From positions 248,001-312,000 of the forward strand of contig NZ_FNAJ01000008.1 of NCBI RefSeq assembly GCF_900101905.1: a stretch of DNA of 64,000 nt. Reading direction: 5' to 3'. Below are positions 26,640 to 34,434 of the stretch, one piece after another. Position numbers and translations under genes: made by a program. The notes below the pieces were generated by a model that was not told the DNA's origin, did not search any database, and worked only from the letters and a program-made list of their open reading frames with translations. This stretch comes from Myxococcus virescens (GTDB lineage: Bacteria; Myxococcota; Myxococcia; Myxococcales; Myxococcaceae). The number at the start of each line of letters is the position of its first letter. Positions within the stretch are counted from its first letter, which is position 1.

Positions 26640-27033
26640 CATTCGCGGTGCCGGGCTGGATTGTGGTCGCCGGGAAGCCCGAGGGGCCGGACGGCTCGGT
26701 GAGAACGTGCGCCCCCACCAGACGCTGGCCGTGCGCCTGGACGAGGTGTTCCACCTCCAGGGCAAGTTGGTGGCGCGCGAGCGGCTGACGGTGCGGCGGG
26801 CTCGAACACCGGCTCGCGGCGATGCAGGCGGCGACGAGGCCCACCGCAACGAGACCAACGGCGCGGTGCGCGAGGCCGAGACGCCCGTGGGGGCCAGGTC
26901 GTGCGGGACTACAACCGGGCATACAACCCCACTTGCACCTTCTCCGCCTACAGCCTGTGCCCGCTGCCGCCACGCCAGAACCGGCTTCCCTTGCGCGTGC
27001 AGGCAAGCGAGAAACGCCCGCAGAGTCAGTGAG
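26640..27033 (+). pseudogene. decayed DUF1684 protein gene
   Basis: The last 45 residues, ending at TGA 27031-27033, read GGQVVRDYNRAYNPTCTFSA then YSLCPLPPRQNRLPLRVQAS. This matches the conserved C-terminus of DUF1684 proteins (DFNRAYNPxCxFxxxxxCPLPPxxNRLPxxIxAGE). Upstream, the coding-like pieces lie in other frames (for example HQTLAVRLDEVFHLQGKLVA) and no complete DUF1684 domain can be assembled, so the gene is broken. It lies between the Imm5-like gene and the hydrolase gene. Confidence 0.6.
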
Positions 27034-27066
27034 CGCCGCGTCTCCCCTTCCGCTGTCGGAGGTCTG

Positions 27067-27804
27067 ATGATGAAGCCCCTGCACCTCGCCGTGCTCCGGA
27101 TGTTGCCTGCGCTCTGTCTCGCGTGTGCCCACCCGCCCCAGGTGCCCCGCGAGGCACCGGTTGCTGCCCCCGCGCTCACCTACGAGACCTACACCGTCGG
27201 AGCAGGCGAGCCCGAGGCGATGCTCGTCGCGCTGCACTACTCCGGGTCCACACCCGGGTTCTGGAGACCGCTGCTCGAGGACTGGCGCACCCCGACCCGC
27301 ATCGTGCTGCCGCGCGGCCCACACCCGCGCAGGGAGGGCTTCACCTGGTTCGCCGCCGGCCACGAGCAGAAGGCGACCGAGGAGAAGACCGCCGATGTAG
27401 AGCAGATGGCCGCGCGGCTCGCAGAGCTCATCCGCGAGCTGCGCGCCGCCCACCCCCGCATCCGCCGCGTTGCCGTGACAGGCTTCTCCTACGGCGGAGA
27501 CCTCGCCTGGGCGCTCGCGCTGCGCCACCCGGAGCAGGTGGATGTCGCGGTGCCCATGGGCTCACGCTTGCTCGGGGACCCCACGCCCGATGCACCGGCC
27601 ACGAGGCGCGTGTGGGTGCTGCAGGGCGAAGTCGACCCCATTACCACTGCCCCGCAGACCGCGGCGCGCGTGGACGCACTGAAGGCAGCCGGTGTCGCCA
27701 TCGATGTGAAGGTCTACCCCGACCTCGGCCACGACTTCTCACCGCAGCTCATTGAAGACTGGCGCACCTTCCTGCAGCAGCAGCTGCGCACGGAGGCGCA
27801 GTGA
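27067..27804 (+). CDS. alpha/beta hydrolase lipoprotein (carboxylesterase/phospholipase type)
   Basis: A 245-residue exported serine hydrolase. The signal peptide ends in LCLAC, a lipobox. The hydrolase fold has its nucleophile elbow GFSYGG (Ser141), acidic residue Asp190 (in GEVDPITT) and catalytic His222 (in DLGHDFSP), the order expected of a full triad. The general form resembles the phospholipase/carboxylesterase family (dienelactone hydrolase clan); the substrate is unknown. A GGAGG site precedes two ATGs (27067 and 27070). The stop codon overlaps the start of the GST gene by one base, so the two are cotranscribed and probably translationally coupled. Confidence 0.87.
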   Translation: MMKPLHLAVLRMLPALCLACAHPPQVPREAPVAAPALTYETYTVGAGEPEAMLVALHYSGSTPGFWRPLLEDWRTPTRIVLPRGPHPRREGFTWFAAGHEQKATEEKTADVEQMAARLAELIRELRAAHPRIRRVAVTGFSYGGDLAWALALRHPEQVDVAVPMGSRLLGDPTPDAPATRRVWVLQGEVDPITTAPQTAARVDALKAAGVAIDVKVYPDLGHDFSPQLIEDWRTFLQQQLRTEAQ

Positions 27805-28571
27805 TGACGTGGACCCTGATTGGCGAGGCTGCGTCTCCCTGGTCCGAAAAGGCCCGCTGGGCGCTGGACCACCACCGCCTCGCGTATGCGTACCGCGAGC
27901 ACTACCCGCTCATCGGTGAACTCTCGCTGCGGCTGCGGGCGCGGCGACTGAAGGGGCGCGTGAGCACGCCCATGCTGCTCACGCCCGAGGGTCCGCTCAT
28001 CGACTCCTTCCACATCGCTCGCTACGCGGACGCGCACGGCAGCGCGCCCACGCTCTTTCCGGCCGAGCACGCCGAGGAGATCGCCGCCTGGAACGCCCGC
28101 AGCGAGGCCGCGCTCGGCGCGGCGCGGGTGCGCTACCTCGACCGGCTCGCGAACGACCGCGCCGCGAAGCTGGAGCAGCAACCACCCGCCTTCCCTGGCT
28201 TCGTGCGCCAGCTCTCGGTGCCCGCGGTGGACTTCGCCATGGCGTTCCTGCGCAGGAAGTACGGGATGCCGGACAGCACGGCGGCGGAGGCCACGCTGGT
28301 ATTCGAGCTGGAGGCGCTACAGCGTGCGCTCGCGGGCGGCAAGCGCCACCTCGTCGCGAACCGCCTCACCTACGCGGACCTCGCGATGGCGGTGACGCTG
28401 CAGTTCGTGTCACCCGTGGACGGCGAGCACCTCGCGGTAGGCCCCGCCACGCGCGCGGCGGGCTTCCACCCGCAGCTTTGCACGCGCTATCCGGACATCG
28501 TCGCCTGGCGCGACGCGCTCTACGCGCGGCACCGGCGCAGCGAGCAGCCCGCCGAGCCAATCCGGGAGTAG
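27804..28571 (+). CDS. glutathione S-transferase-like protein
   Basis: A 255-residue cytosolic protein with a thioredoxin-like N-terminal domain (MTWTLIGEAASPWSEKARWA, residues 1-80, containing the ASPWSEKAR active-site loop and TPMLLTPEGPLIDSF cis-Pro region) and a helical C-terminal domain (LVANRLTYADLAMAV). This is the GST fold; many such bacterial proteins lack a known substrate. There is a Ser in the loop, and no Cys. The ATG overlaps the previous stop (TGATG), and a GTG three bases upstream is an alternative. It is convergent with the decayed deacetylase gene. Confidence 0.83.
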   Translation: MTWTLIGEAASPWSEKARWALDHHRLAYAYREHYPLIGELSLRLRARRLKGRVSTPMLLTPEGPLIDSFHIARYADAHGSAPTLFPAEHAEEIAAWNARSEAALGAARVRYLDRLANDRAAKLEQQPPAFPGFVRQLSVPAVDFAMAFLRRKYGMPDSTAAEATLVFELEALQRALAGGKRHLVANRLTYADLAMAVTLQFVSPVDGEHLAVGPATRAAGFHPQLCTRYPDIVAWRDALYARHRRSEQPAEPIRE

Positions 28572-28588
28572 CGTGCCTGCGCCCACCT

Positions 28589-29208
28589 TCAGCGTCCGGC
28601 GTCGAAGCCCCCGAGCACGCCGGCCACGTTGAGGCCGAGGTCCTCCACCGCGTAGCCGCCCTCCTGTACGAACACCGTCGGCAGCCGCAGCAGCGCGAGG
28701 CGCCGGCCCATGAGAGGGAAGTGCTCGCGCTCGAGCGCGAAGGTGCTGATGGGGTCTCCCACGTGGGTGTCCACGCCCAGCGACACCACCAGCGCATCCG
28801 GGCCGAAGCGGGCACGGCGTCCAGCGCGGAGTCGAGCGCGGCGCTGTACTGCGCCCAGGTGGTTCCGCGCGGCAGCGGAAAGTTGTGGGTGAAGCCCTCG
28901 CCGGCGTAGCCGAGGAGGTAGGGGTACTCCGTCTCCGGCGTGCCGTGCAGCGAGACGACGAGCACGTCGGCGCGCTCCCAGAAGATGTCCTGGGTGCCGT
29001 TGCCGTGGTGGTGGTCCACGTCCAACACCGCCACGCTCGCGCAGGTGCTGCGCCGCCAGCGCCGCGTTGTTAACGATGGCGTGGCGTGCTCAGCCGGGTA
29101 CTCGCCCGCCGGGAGGTCCAGCTTCATCACGAAGCCGAGCACGTCCGCATGGAACGCGAGGGCCTTGGCCTGCTCGTCCACGAGCACGCTGCCCAGCGTC
29201 ACCTTCAT
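28589..29208 (-). pseudogene. chimeric remnant: VOC/glyoxalase N-terminus joined to a broken histone-deacetylase-like gene
   Basis: From the ATG at 29208 the first 43 residues (KVTLGSVLVDEQAKALAFHA, then DVLGFVMKLDLPAGEYPAEH) are the start of a VOC/glyoxalase protein. The sequence then changes to the histone deacetylase / acetoin utilisation family in three frames: IVNNAALAAQHLRERG, then VAVLDVDHHHGNGTQDIFWE and DVLVVSLHG..., then, after another frameshift near 28790, VSLGVDTHVGDPISTFALER ... LPTVFVQEGGYAVEDLG ending at 28589. The zinc-site Asp/His motif DVDHHHGNGTQ is still present. A deletion probably fused two genes, and two frameshifts then broke the second. The remnant converges with the GST gene. 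Confidence 0.75.
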
Positions 29209-29316
29209 CGCCACCTCGGGGTGGTGGGATTGCCCTTCTCTCATCGACCGGAAAGTGGCGTCGCGTCAGCCGCTGCCTCTAGGGTTCCCCGCCCCTGCTT
29301 CCCGAGGACCCTCGCC

Positions 29317-29754
29317 ATGACGCTCACGACCGCCCTGCTCCTGCTCACCCTCGGCGCCGCGCCGGCCCAGCCCGCCGCGAAGAAGTTCGAGTTCGACAGG
29401 CACTACCTCGTCCTACTCGAGCGCGTGCCTGGCGCCAAGAAGCTGCCAGAGGCCGAGCTGGCGCAGCTGCAGAAAGAGCACCTCGCGCACCTCACGCGCA
29501 TGGGGGAGAGCGGCAAGATGGTGCTCGCGGGCCCCTTCGATGAGCAGGACGACGTGGGCATGCGCGGCGCGTGTATCTACCGTACCGCCACCAAGGCGGA
29601 GGCGAAGCAGCTCGCCGAGCAAGACCCGATGGTAAAGGCGGGCCGGCTGAAGGTGCAGGTCATGGCCTGGTACACGGAGAAGGGCTACCTCGCGTTCCCC
29701 AAGGCCCCACCCGTCGAGGATGCCAAGGACGTCGCGAAGGACGCGGGCAAGTAG
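29317..29754 (+). CDS. exported YCII-like protein
   Basis: A 145-residue protein: signal peptide MTLTTALLLLTLGAAPAQPA, then a YCII-related domain (FEFDRHYLVLLERV ... ELAQLQKEHLAHLTRMGESG, GKMVLAGPFDEQ, RTATKAEAKQLAEQDPMVKA). YCII domains form ferredoxin-like barrels with a conserved His (here in the KEHLAHL helix) and an Asp, and may be small enzymes; function is unknown. Exported versions are seen in myxobacteria. The tail is Lys/Asp/Ala-rich. The ATG follows a GAGG site. It is divergent from the decayed VOC/deacetylase gene. Confidence 0.85.
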   Translation: MTLTTALLLLTLGAAPAQPAAKKFEFDRHYLVLLERVPGAKKLPEAELAQLQKEHLAHLTRMGESGKMVLAGPFDEQDDVGMRGACIYRTATKAEAKQLAEQDPMVKAGRLKVQVMAWYTEKGYLAFPKAPPVEDAKDVAKDAGK

Positions 29755-29905
29755 CGCCCACACAGGCGGGCCACCTCAGTCCCGCCCCCGCTCCACTCGC
29801 GGTGTCCTCTCCTTCCTCGGCCTCTGCCCTGCCCCGGGGTGCCATGCTCGACTCCTCCGCTCCCGCTTCGGGAAGCGCCTGACCCAAGAGCGGAATCCGG
29901 GCAGA

Positions 29906-30709
29906 ATGGCGCGTATGCACATGAGCGCCCTGTTGATGGTGGCACTGCTCGCGGCTCCTACCCAGCCGCTCAAGTGGAAGGTGACAGGAGCGGACGTCAC
30001 GTTCGAGATGTCCGCGAAGGACCTACGCGCCCTGCGCGATGGCAAGGAGGTGTTCGGCCTCCAGTCACGTCAGCCAGACTTCCTCTCCAACTTCAAGGCC
30101 GAGGAGGGCACCGATACGTTCGGCTGGGAGGGCTCCCAGTCCATGAAGGTGCTGTCCGTGGTGGGCCACTGGGTGAGCTACGAGAATTCGGACTCGGGCT
30201 TCACCGGGGGCGCGCACCCGTACGCGAGCACGTCCTACGTCACCGAGGACGTGACGAAGCCCAAGGGCGCCTTCTCGCTGCTGAGCGTGTTTCCCGAGAA
30301 GGACGTGGTCGCGGCGCTCAAGGCGGACCGCTTCATCCGCAAGCACATCCATGATGAGGCGGCGTTCAAGAACGCCAGGACGGTGGAGGCGCTGATGCAG
30401 AGCCTGGAGCCCGGCGAGGACTGCGTGGGTTTCGACTCCGGTGGGCTCGAGTCCGTGAAGCGCTCGGTCGCGTTCCACCACATCGAGGGCAACAAGGTCG
30501 CCGTGCGCATCTCGTTCGGCTACGCCGCCGAGGCGTGCCGGGGGCGGAGCTTCGTGGTGGGCGTGCTGTTGACCATCCCCGCGGAACTACGGCCAGCGTT
30601 CAAGCGCGCGGCCCAGCGGGAAGAGGGCTTCCTGATGAAGGATGCGAAGGCGGTGAAGGCTCCTTCCGTGCACTTCACGTGGGAGTCGCCCGAACCGAAG
30701 CAGGAGTGA
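29906..30709 (+). CDS. exported DUF3298/RsiV-like hypothetical protein
   Basis: A 267-residue protein with a short signal peptide (HMSALLMVALLAAPTQP). The region VVGHWVSYENSDSGFTGGAH followed by PYASTSYVT resembles the DUF3298 / RsiV-type domain, whose hallmark is a Tyr-x-Gly-Gly-Ala-His segment; here it is FTGGAH. RsiV is a lysozyme-binding anti-sigma in Bacillus, and related domains occur in peptidoglycan deacetylases; a role here is not established. The C-terminal third contains FRxHxIEGNKVAVR-like beta strands and two Cys. The start could be 29906 or the internal ATGs at 29915 or 29921. It probably forms a transcription unit with the YCII-like gene 150 bases upstream, but this is not certain. 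Confidence 0.7.
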   Translation: MARMHMSALLMVALLAAPTQPLKWKVTGADVTFEMSAKDLRALRDGKEVFGLQSRQPDFLSNFKAEEGTDTFGWEGSQSMKVLSVVGHWVSYENSDSGFTGGAHPYASTSYVTEDVTKPKGAFSLLSVFPEKDVVAALKADRFIRKHIHDEAAFKNARTVEALMQSLEPGEDCVGFDSGGLESVKRSVAFHHIEGNKVAVRISFGYAAEACRGRSFVVGVLLTIPAELRPAFKRAAQREEGFLMKDAKAVKAPSVHFTWESPEPKQE

Positions 30710-30874
30710 GTGCGTAGGGAGAGTCCCCTGGCACCAGCCCTCGGCGAGGCAGCCCACGTCCCTGGCGAAATCCCGCTCTACGTACCGGCGCAGGTCGCGT
30801 CCCAACTCGCCTGCCTCCGCCAGCGACGGGGCGAGGTTGTCCCTCACCGCAACATGTCTCTGGGAAGCCCCCCA

Positions 30875-31228
30875 TCATTTCCGCGGGTTGCGAAGCGCGG
30901 CCAGGGGCTGAGCGCCCCTGCCAACCGGCCCCCTGGTTCATCGCTGACCGGAGCAGCGCGGCAAGGTCCACGTTCGGGCAGTGCATCGAGCCATCCGGGC
31001 GAGGGAACCCCACCCCCGAGGGGCTCTCCCGCATCGCCCGGACGAGGTAGGGCCGCAGTTCGTAGCGCCCGCCTCCCAACTCCTCGTAACGAGGATTCCC
31101 CCTTCTGGAGAGCCACGAGTTCGCCCCGCCGCATTCCGGTATCGACGGCCGTGGCGGACAGGCACCGCCACTCGGGAGGCACCTGGACAAGCACCGTCGC
31201 CACCTCCTCGGCCTTGAGATAGGACGTG
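30875..31228 (-). pseudogene. tyrosine recombinase (phage-type integrase) remnant
   Basis: The minus strand reads YLKAEEVATVLVQVPPEWRC, then LSATAVDTGMRRGELVALQK, the conserved start of the catalytic domain with its first active-site Arg (GMRRGEL). A frameshift near 31105 moves the continuation to another frame: GGRYELRPYLVRAMRESPSG and VGFPRPDGSMHCPNVDLAAL. The His-x-x-Arg and Tyr motifs are missing. The N-terminal DNA-binding domain is absent too, so the gene is inactive. It marks the end of a former mobile element; no att repeat was identified. The region 30710-30874 next to it holds nothing recognisable. Confidence 0.7.
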
Positions 31229-31236
31229 GCATCACA

Positions 31237-31596
31237 TCAGGCGGGTGGTGTGCCCTTCGTCGGCCGGCCGTAGAGTCTCCGGAGTTCATCCTTGGCTTGT
31301 TCGAGGGCCTGCCGCCTTTCCGGCGTCAGGCCGCGGCCCGCTCGGTTTTCGAAGAACGTGAGCATCGACATGGCGGACTGGAAGGGTGAAGCCTTCCGTC
31401 GGCTGCTTTGTTCCGCCGAGCGTTTCAGTGAGCGGGCCATGTCTTTCGGGTCCCGCGTGAAGACTCCCTCTTCAAGGTCGAGTGCGTTGCTTCGCTCCGT
31501 CACGTCGCGTGACCAACGGCGTTCCTGCTGGCCTTCACCCGGCTCGCGCTGGTGACGTGCTGGCCTCGGGGCCCGCTGAGACGGCGGAGTGGACAT
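31237..31596 (-). CDS. DUF3175 family protein
   Basis: A 119-residue small basic protein. The signature of DUF3175 is complete: WSRDVTERSNALDLEEGVFT, then MARSLKRSAEQSSRRKASPF, QSAMSMLTFFENRAGRGL and QALEQAKDELRRLYGR. The family is widespread in proteobacteria, often near stress or Ku/LigD genes, and has no known function; the composition suggests nucleic-acid contact. The 25-residue lead before the domain is Gln/Arg/Pro-rich, and the start is uncertain (31596 chosen; no strong ribosome site). The integrase remnant lies just downstream on the same strand. Confidence 0.78.
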   Translation of the reverse strand: MSTPPSQRAPRPARHQREPGEGQQERRWSRDVTERSNALDLEEGVFTRDPKDMARSLKRSAEQSSRRKASPFQSAMSMLTFFENRAGRGLTPERRQALEQAKDELRRLYGRPTKGTPPA

Positions 31597-32159
31597 CCCG
31601 GGCGTTGTTTCCGGTGACTTCGAACCGCGGCCCGCGACATCTGCCTGGGTCAAGCGTGCCCGCCGGGATGTTCCCTTGCTTGTGCTCACGTCCAAGGACT
31701 CCGTAATGCAGTGTCGCCGCGGAGCACACGGGCCGCGCGGCCCGTGGCCTCCAAGCAGACGATACGAGGTGGGTTGGCTGGTATCGCCGGGCCCTGGACG
31801 TTGCATCCCTCGGCCCGGCGCCTGCCGGCCATACCCCGTCTGTCGTGATGCTGTTCATGGCGTGAGGCATCGACAGGCTCGAAGTTCCGCGCGGCGCTGG
31901 AGCGGCCGACTCGCGAGGGCCTTCGGAAGCGGCTGCCTGGCTCGTCGGCCCGCTGGCTCAATGCGGTTCACGCCTCGCGAGGAGCCCACGCCAGCATCGG
32001 CCGCAAGCAGTTGGGGCGTGTGTGCCCGGCGGCCCGCCATGCAGTTTGCCGGGCCGGTCATCCTCGAGCTTCAAGCGCTATTCGAAGGCACTTCACGTAC
32101 ACCAGCAACCGCCGCCCACACAAGGCGAGGTGGCGCGACAAGACCCGGGGAGACTCAGA
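31597..32159. other. 563-bp stretch without an intact gene
   Basis: Open frames here are Arg/Pro/Gly-rich shadows on both strands. A minus-strand frame near 31960-32061 (VNRIEPAGRRARQPLPKALA) is weakly protein-like and may be another scrap of the mobile element whose integrase lies at 30875. No tRNA, repeats or terminators seen. Confidence 0.35.
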
Positions 32160-32444
32160 GGCACGTGTTCGTGTCGACCGACGTCCCGCGCTCCGCGCTG
32201 ACGGTTCACTGTGCGGACACGCGAGGGGGTTCCGATCGTCGGAGAGGGCGCGGCGCGGCTTCTGCTCGACGTGCGGGGCCCCCCTCTTCTGGGACCCGCT
32301 CGACACGCGCATGCACGACTGGCTCGGCATCGCGATGGCGCCTTCGAGGGACACACGAACACGACGGTGAAAATGCACTTCTTCGTCGAAGAGAAGGGCG
32401 ACTCCTACGAAATCACCGATGGCTTGCCGCAGCATGAGCGGTGA
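32160..32444 (+). pseudogene. decayed GFA family gene (glutathione-dependent formaldehyde-activating type)
   Basis: Pieces of a GFA/CENP-V zinc protein lie in shifted frames: VSTDVPRSALTVHCADTR, then FRSSERARRGFCSTCGAPLF with WDPLDTRMHDWLGIAM, then GAFEGHTNTTVKMHFFVEEK with DSYEITDGLPQHER ending at 32444. The CSTCG zinc-binding pair is intact, but at least two frameshifts separate the parts and the N-terminal zinc-binding cysteines are missing. The family acts on small thiol adducts or is uncharacterised. Confidence 0.65.
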
Positions 32445-32574
32445 TTGTTTTTGTCACTTCTCTGCCGAGCGCATATCGCGAATCGATCGCTTCACCGCCG
32501 ACCGGACGCGTCGCGCTCGCGATCGGCTGGGGCGAGCAGCCCCACGACCGCGAGCGCGCGTGGCGCCAGGGCGA

Positions 32575-33495
32575 TTACGGGGTCGGCGGCACGATCTCGC
32601 GTGCCGAGGGGTAGGCGAAGTCGACCCGCCGCCAGCCGTCCACGCGGAACGTCGTCTCCCAGCCGGCCCACGTGGCCGCCCGATTGTAGTGACCGGTGCT
32701 CTCACCGTCGCGGTCGTGCCATTCGGTGAAGAGGCGGAACTCGTTACGCGGCGTGCCGGAGGCGTCGAAGGGATTGGTGTCGAGGAACAGCAGGTTCCGG
32801 GTGCCACCCTCGACCAGATACGAGACCACCTTCACGCCGAGCCAGCGGCCTTCCTGCAACTGGTAGTCGAAGTGGGGCGTGAGCGAGAGGTGGTCGTAGG
32901 TCGGGTGGTCGAGCTCGCGGTAGGCCTGGGGCGAGACGCCGCCGAACGGGACGTCCATGCCGACGCAGCTCGAGCGCGCCACCTCAGGCTTCGTGTGCTG
33001 GCCGCCGCGCAACTTCCAGGACATGGAGTGGTGCGTGCCGTTGTCCTCGTGGACGCGCACGTAGACGGTGGCCTCGAAGTTCAGGAGATCGTCGGGGCTG
33101 CCGATGAAGCCGTTCTCGAGGGCGCCGTCACGCCAGGTGAAGGACTGCTCGCCGCCGCCGGGACGGAGGTGGAGCCGCACCGTCTTTCCGGCGGGCTTGC
33201 CGCTCGCGTACGTGACGCGGTGGCCGGTGGTCGACCAGTAAGGGACGCCGGACTCGAGGCCGGGCGTGGCCTCGTCGCCTTCCATGTCGAAGAATGGCTC
33301 GGAGTCGGTGGGGTCGCCGTCGCCGAGGTGGAAGCTGCTGCCGGAGGGCTCGGAGGGGAACAGCATCCCCACTCCGTGGGGACCGACCTCCGCCACGGGA
33401 GCGGGAGGAGTGGCCGGGGCGGCGAGCGCCGGAGCGGCGGTGCCAATGACGAGCGCGGAGATGAACGAAGCTCTGAAGAAGTTTGGGAGCGTCAT
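32575..33495 (-). CDS. exported hypothetical beta-rich protein
   Basis: A 306-residue secreted protein with signal peptide MTLPNFFRASFISALVIGTA, cleavage near ALA/AP. The mature part is rich in aromatic and polar residues in an alternating pattern, with GTHHSMSWKLRGGQHT near the middle, HFDYQLQEGRWLGVKVVSYL and FRLFTEWHDRDGES; this resembles jelly-roll polysaccharide lyases or related beta-sandwich proteins, but I cannot name a family. Only one Cys is present. The ATG at 33495 is the only start with a signal peptide. Its base composition is slightly different from the surroundings. The 33496-33838 gap lies upstream. Confidence 0.72.
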   Translation of the reverse strand: MTLPNFFRASFISALVIGTAAPALAAPATPPAPVAEVGPHGVGMLFPSEPSGSSFHLGDGDPTDSEPFFDMEGDEATPGLESGVPYWSTTGHRVTYASGKPAGKTVRLHLRPGGGEQSFTWRDGALENGFIGSPDDLLNFEATVYVRVHEDNGTHHSMSWKLRGGQHTKPEVARSSCVGMDVPFGGVSPQAYRELDHPTYDHLSLTPHFDYQLQEGRWLGVKVVSYLVEGGTRNLLFLDTNPFDASGTPRNEFRLFTEWHDRDGESTGHYNRAATWAGWETTFRVDGWRRVDFAYPSAREIVPPTP

Positions 33496-33838
33496 GGGCG
33501 GTGCGAACCGCGTGCGGTGACGAGATCATCCCGAACGGGGGCGGCAGAGCGTGCGGATAGGCGAGCACGCGGATCTATGCGCAGAGCCCGTTCGACGGAC
33601 CTCCCGGGGGTGTGCGTGCTCCGTACGGCCGACGAGCGAGCTCCTTACTCAGGGAAGTCCTTCATCCGCCGTGGCTCGACCAGCGGAACGCTGCTCCTGG
33701 ACGAGAGGAGCACGGAGCTCTCGAGGTCGGCGCGCGCACCGCGCTCCGAACTCGAAGGTAGCGGCAGCACCGCCTGCGACGCTGCCAATGATGTCGATGG
33801 TGGGCCCGGAGGCCTCGCTGTCCTTCCCGGTGGGAGAC
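33496..33838. other. 343-bp gap between two minus-strand genes
   Basis: It should hold the promoter of the 32575 gene and the end of the 33839 transcript. No gene, strong hairpin or repeat was recognised. Confidence 0.4.
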
Positions 33839-34168
33839 CTAGTCGATGACGATTTCGCAGTCAGGGAGGCAGTACTGGACGTTGATGAGCGTGCGCGTGC
33901 CCGTCATGTTGGACTGACAGGCGGCGTACTGGGTCGAGGGCTTCCCGGGCTTGCGCGTGGTACCGCACTTCATCGTACAGGCCTGCACGTTCTCAACCCA
34001 GTAGATGAGGTCTCCGTTCGGGCATTGCGGCGGAACGCCCAGGCCCTGCTCGACGGTGGCGGGCGCCTCACCCTCGGGGACGTCCAGGGAGGCGTCTCCG
34101 CCTCCGCAGGCGATGAGCGAGAGGGAGAGCGCGGCGGCCCATGAAGCGGCGAGGCGGGAGGCATTCAT
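33839..34168 (-). CDS. small Cys-rich lipoprotein
   Basis: A 109-residue lipoprotein with signal MNASRLAASWAAALSLSLIA and lipobox LIAC. An acidic linker is followed by a domain of about 65 residues with six Cys (PQC, QACTMKC, AAC, YCLPDC), consistent with three disulfides. An AAAGGAG site precedes the ATG. The family is not recognised, although this layout is common among myxobacterial lipoproteins. It is divergent from the ELWxxDGT repeat gene. Confidence 0.78.
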   Translation of the reverse strand: MNASRLAASWAAALSLSLIACGGGDASLDVPEGEAPATVEQGLGVPPQCPNGDLIYWVENVQACTMKCGTTRKPGKPSTQYAACQSNMTGTRTLINVQYCLPDCEIVID

Positions 34169-34434
34169 GCAAGGCTCCTTTCGGATGGGGAAGCCCGGGA
34201 TGATGAATCACCCCTTCCTCGCGCTGAAGCACGCACCAGGTGTGGCGCGCCATGGCGGCCCCACCCGGTGTTCCAAGGTGTCCTCCAGGCCCGGGTGTCG
34301 CGCGGGAGGTGTCACCCCAGCGGTGGACGCCGAAGTGTCGGATTTCCTCCGAGGAGCTGCCCTCCAGGGCAGTTGGCGCCCGCCACCGGGTGACTCACCG
34401 TCACCGGGTTCCGGGCAGGCGAGGGAGTGTGCAC

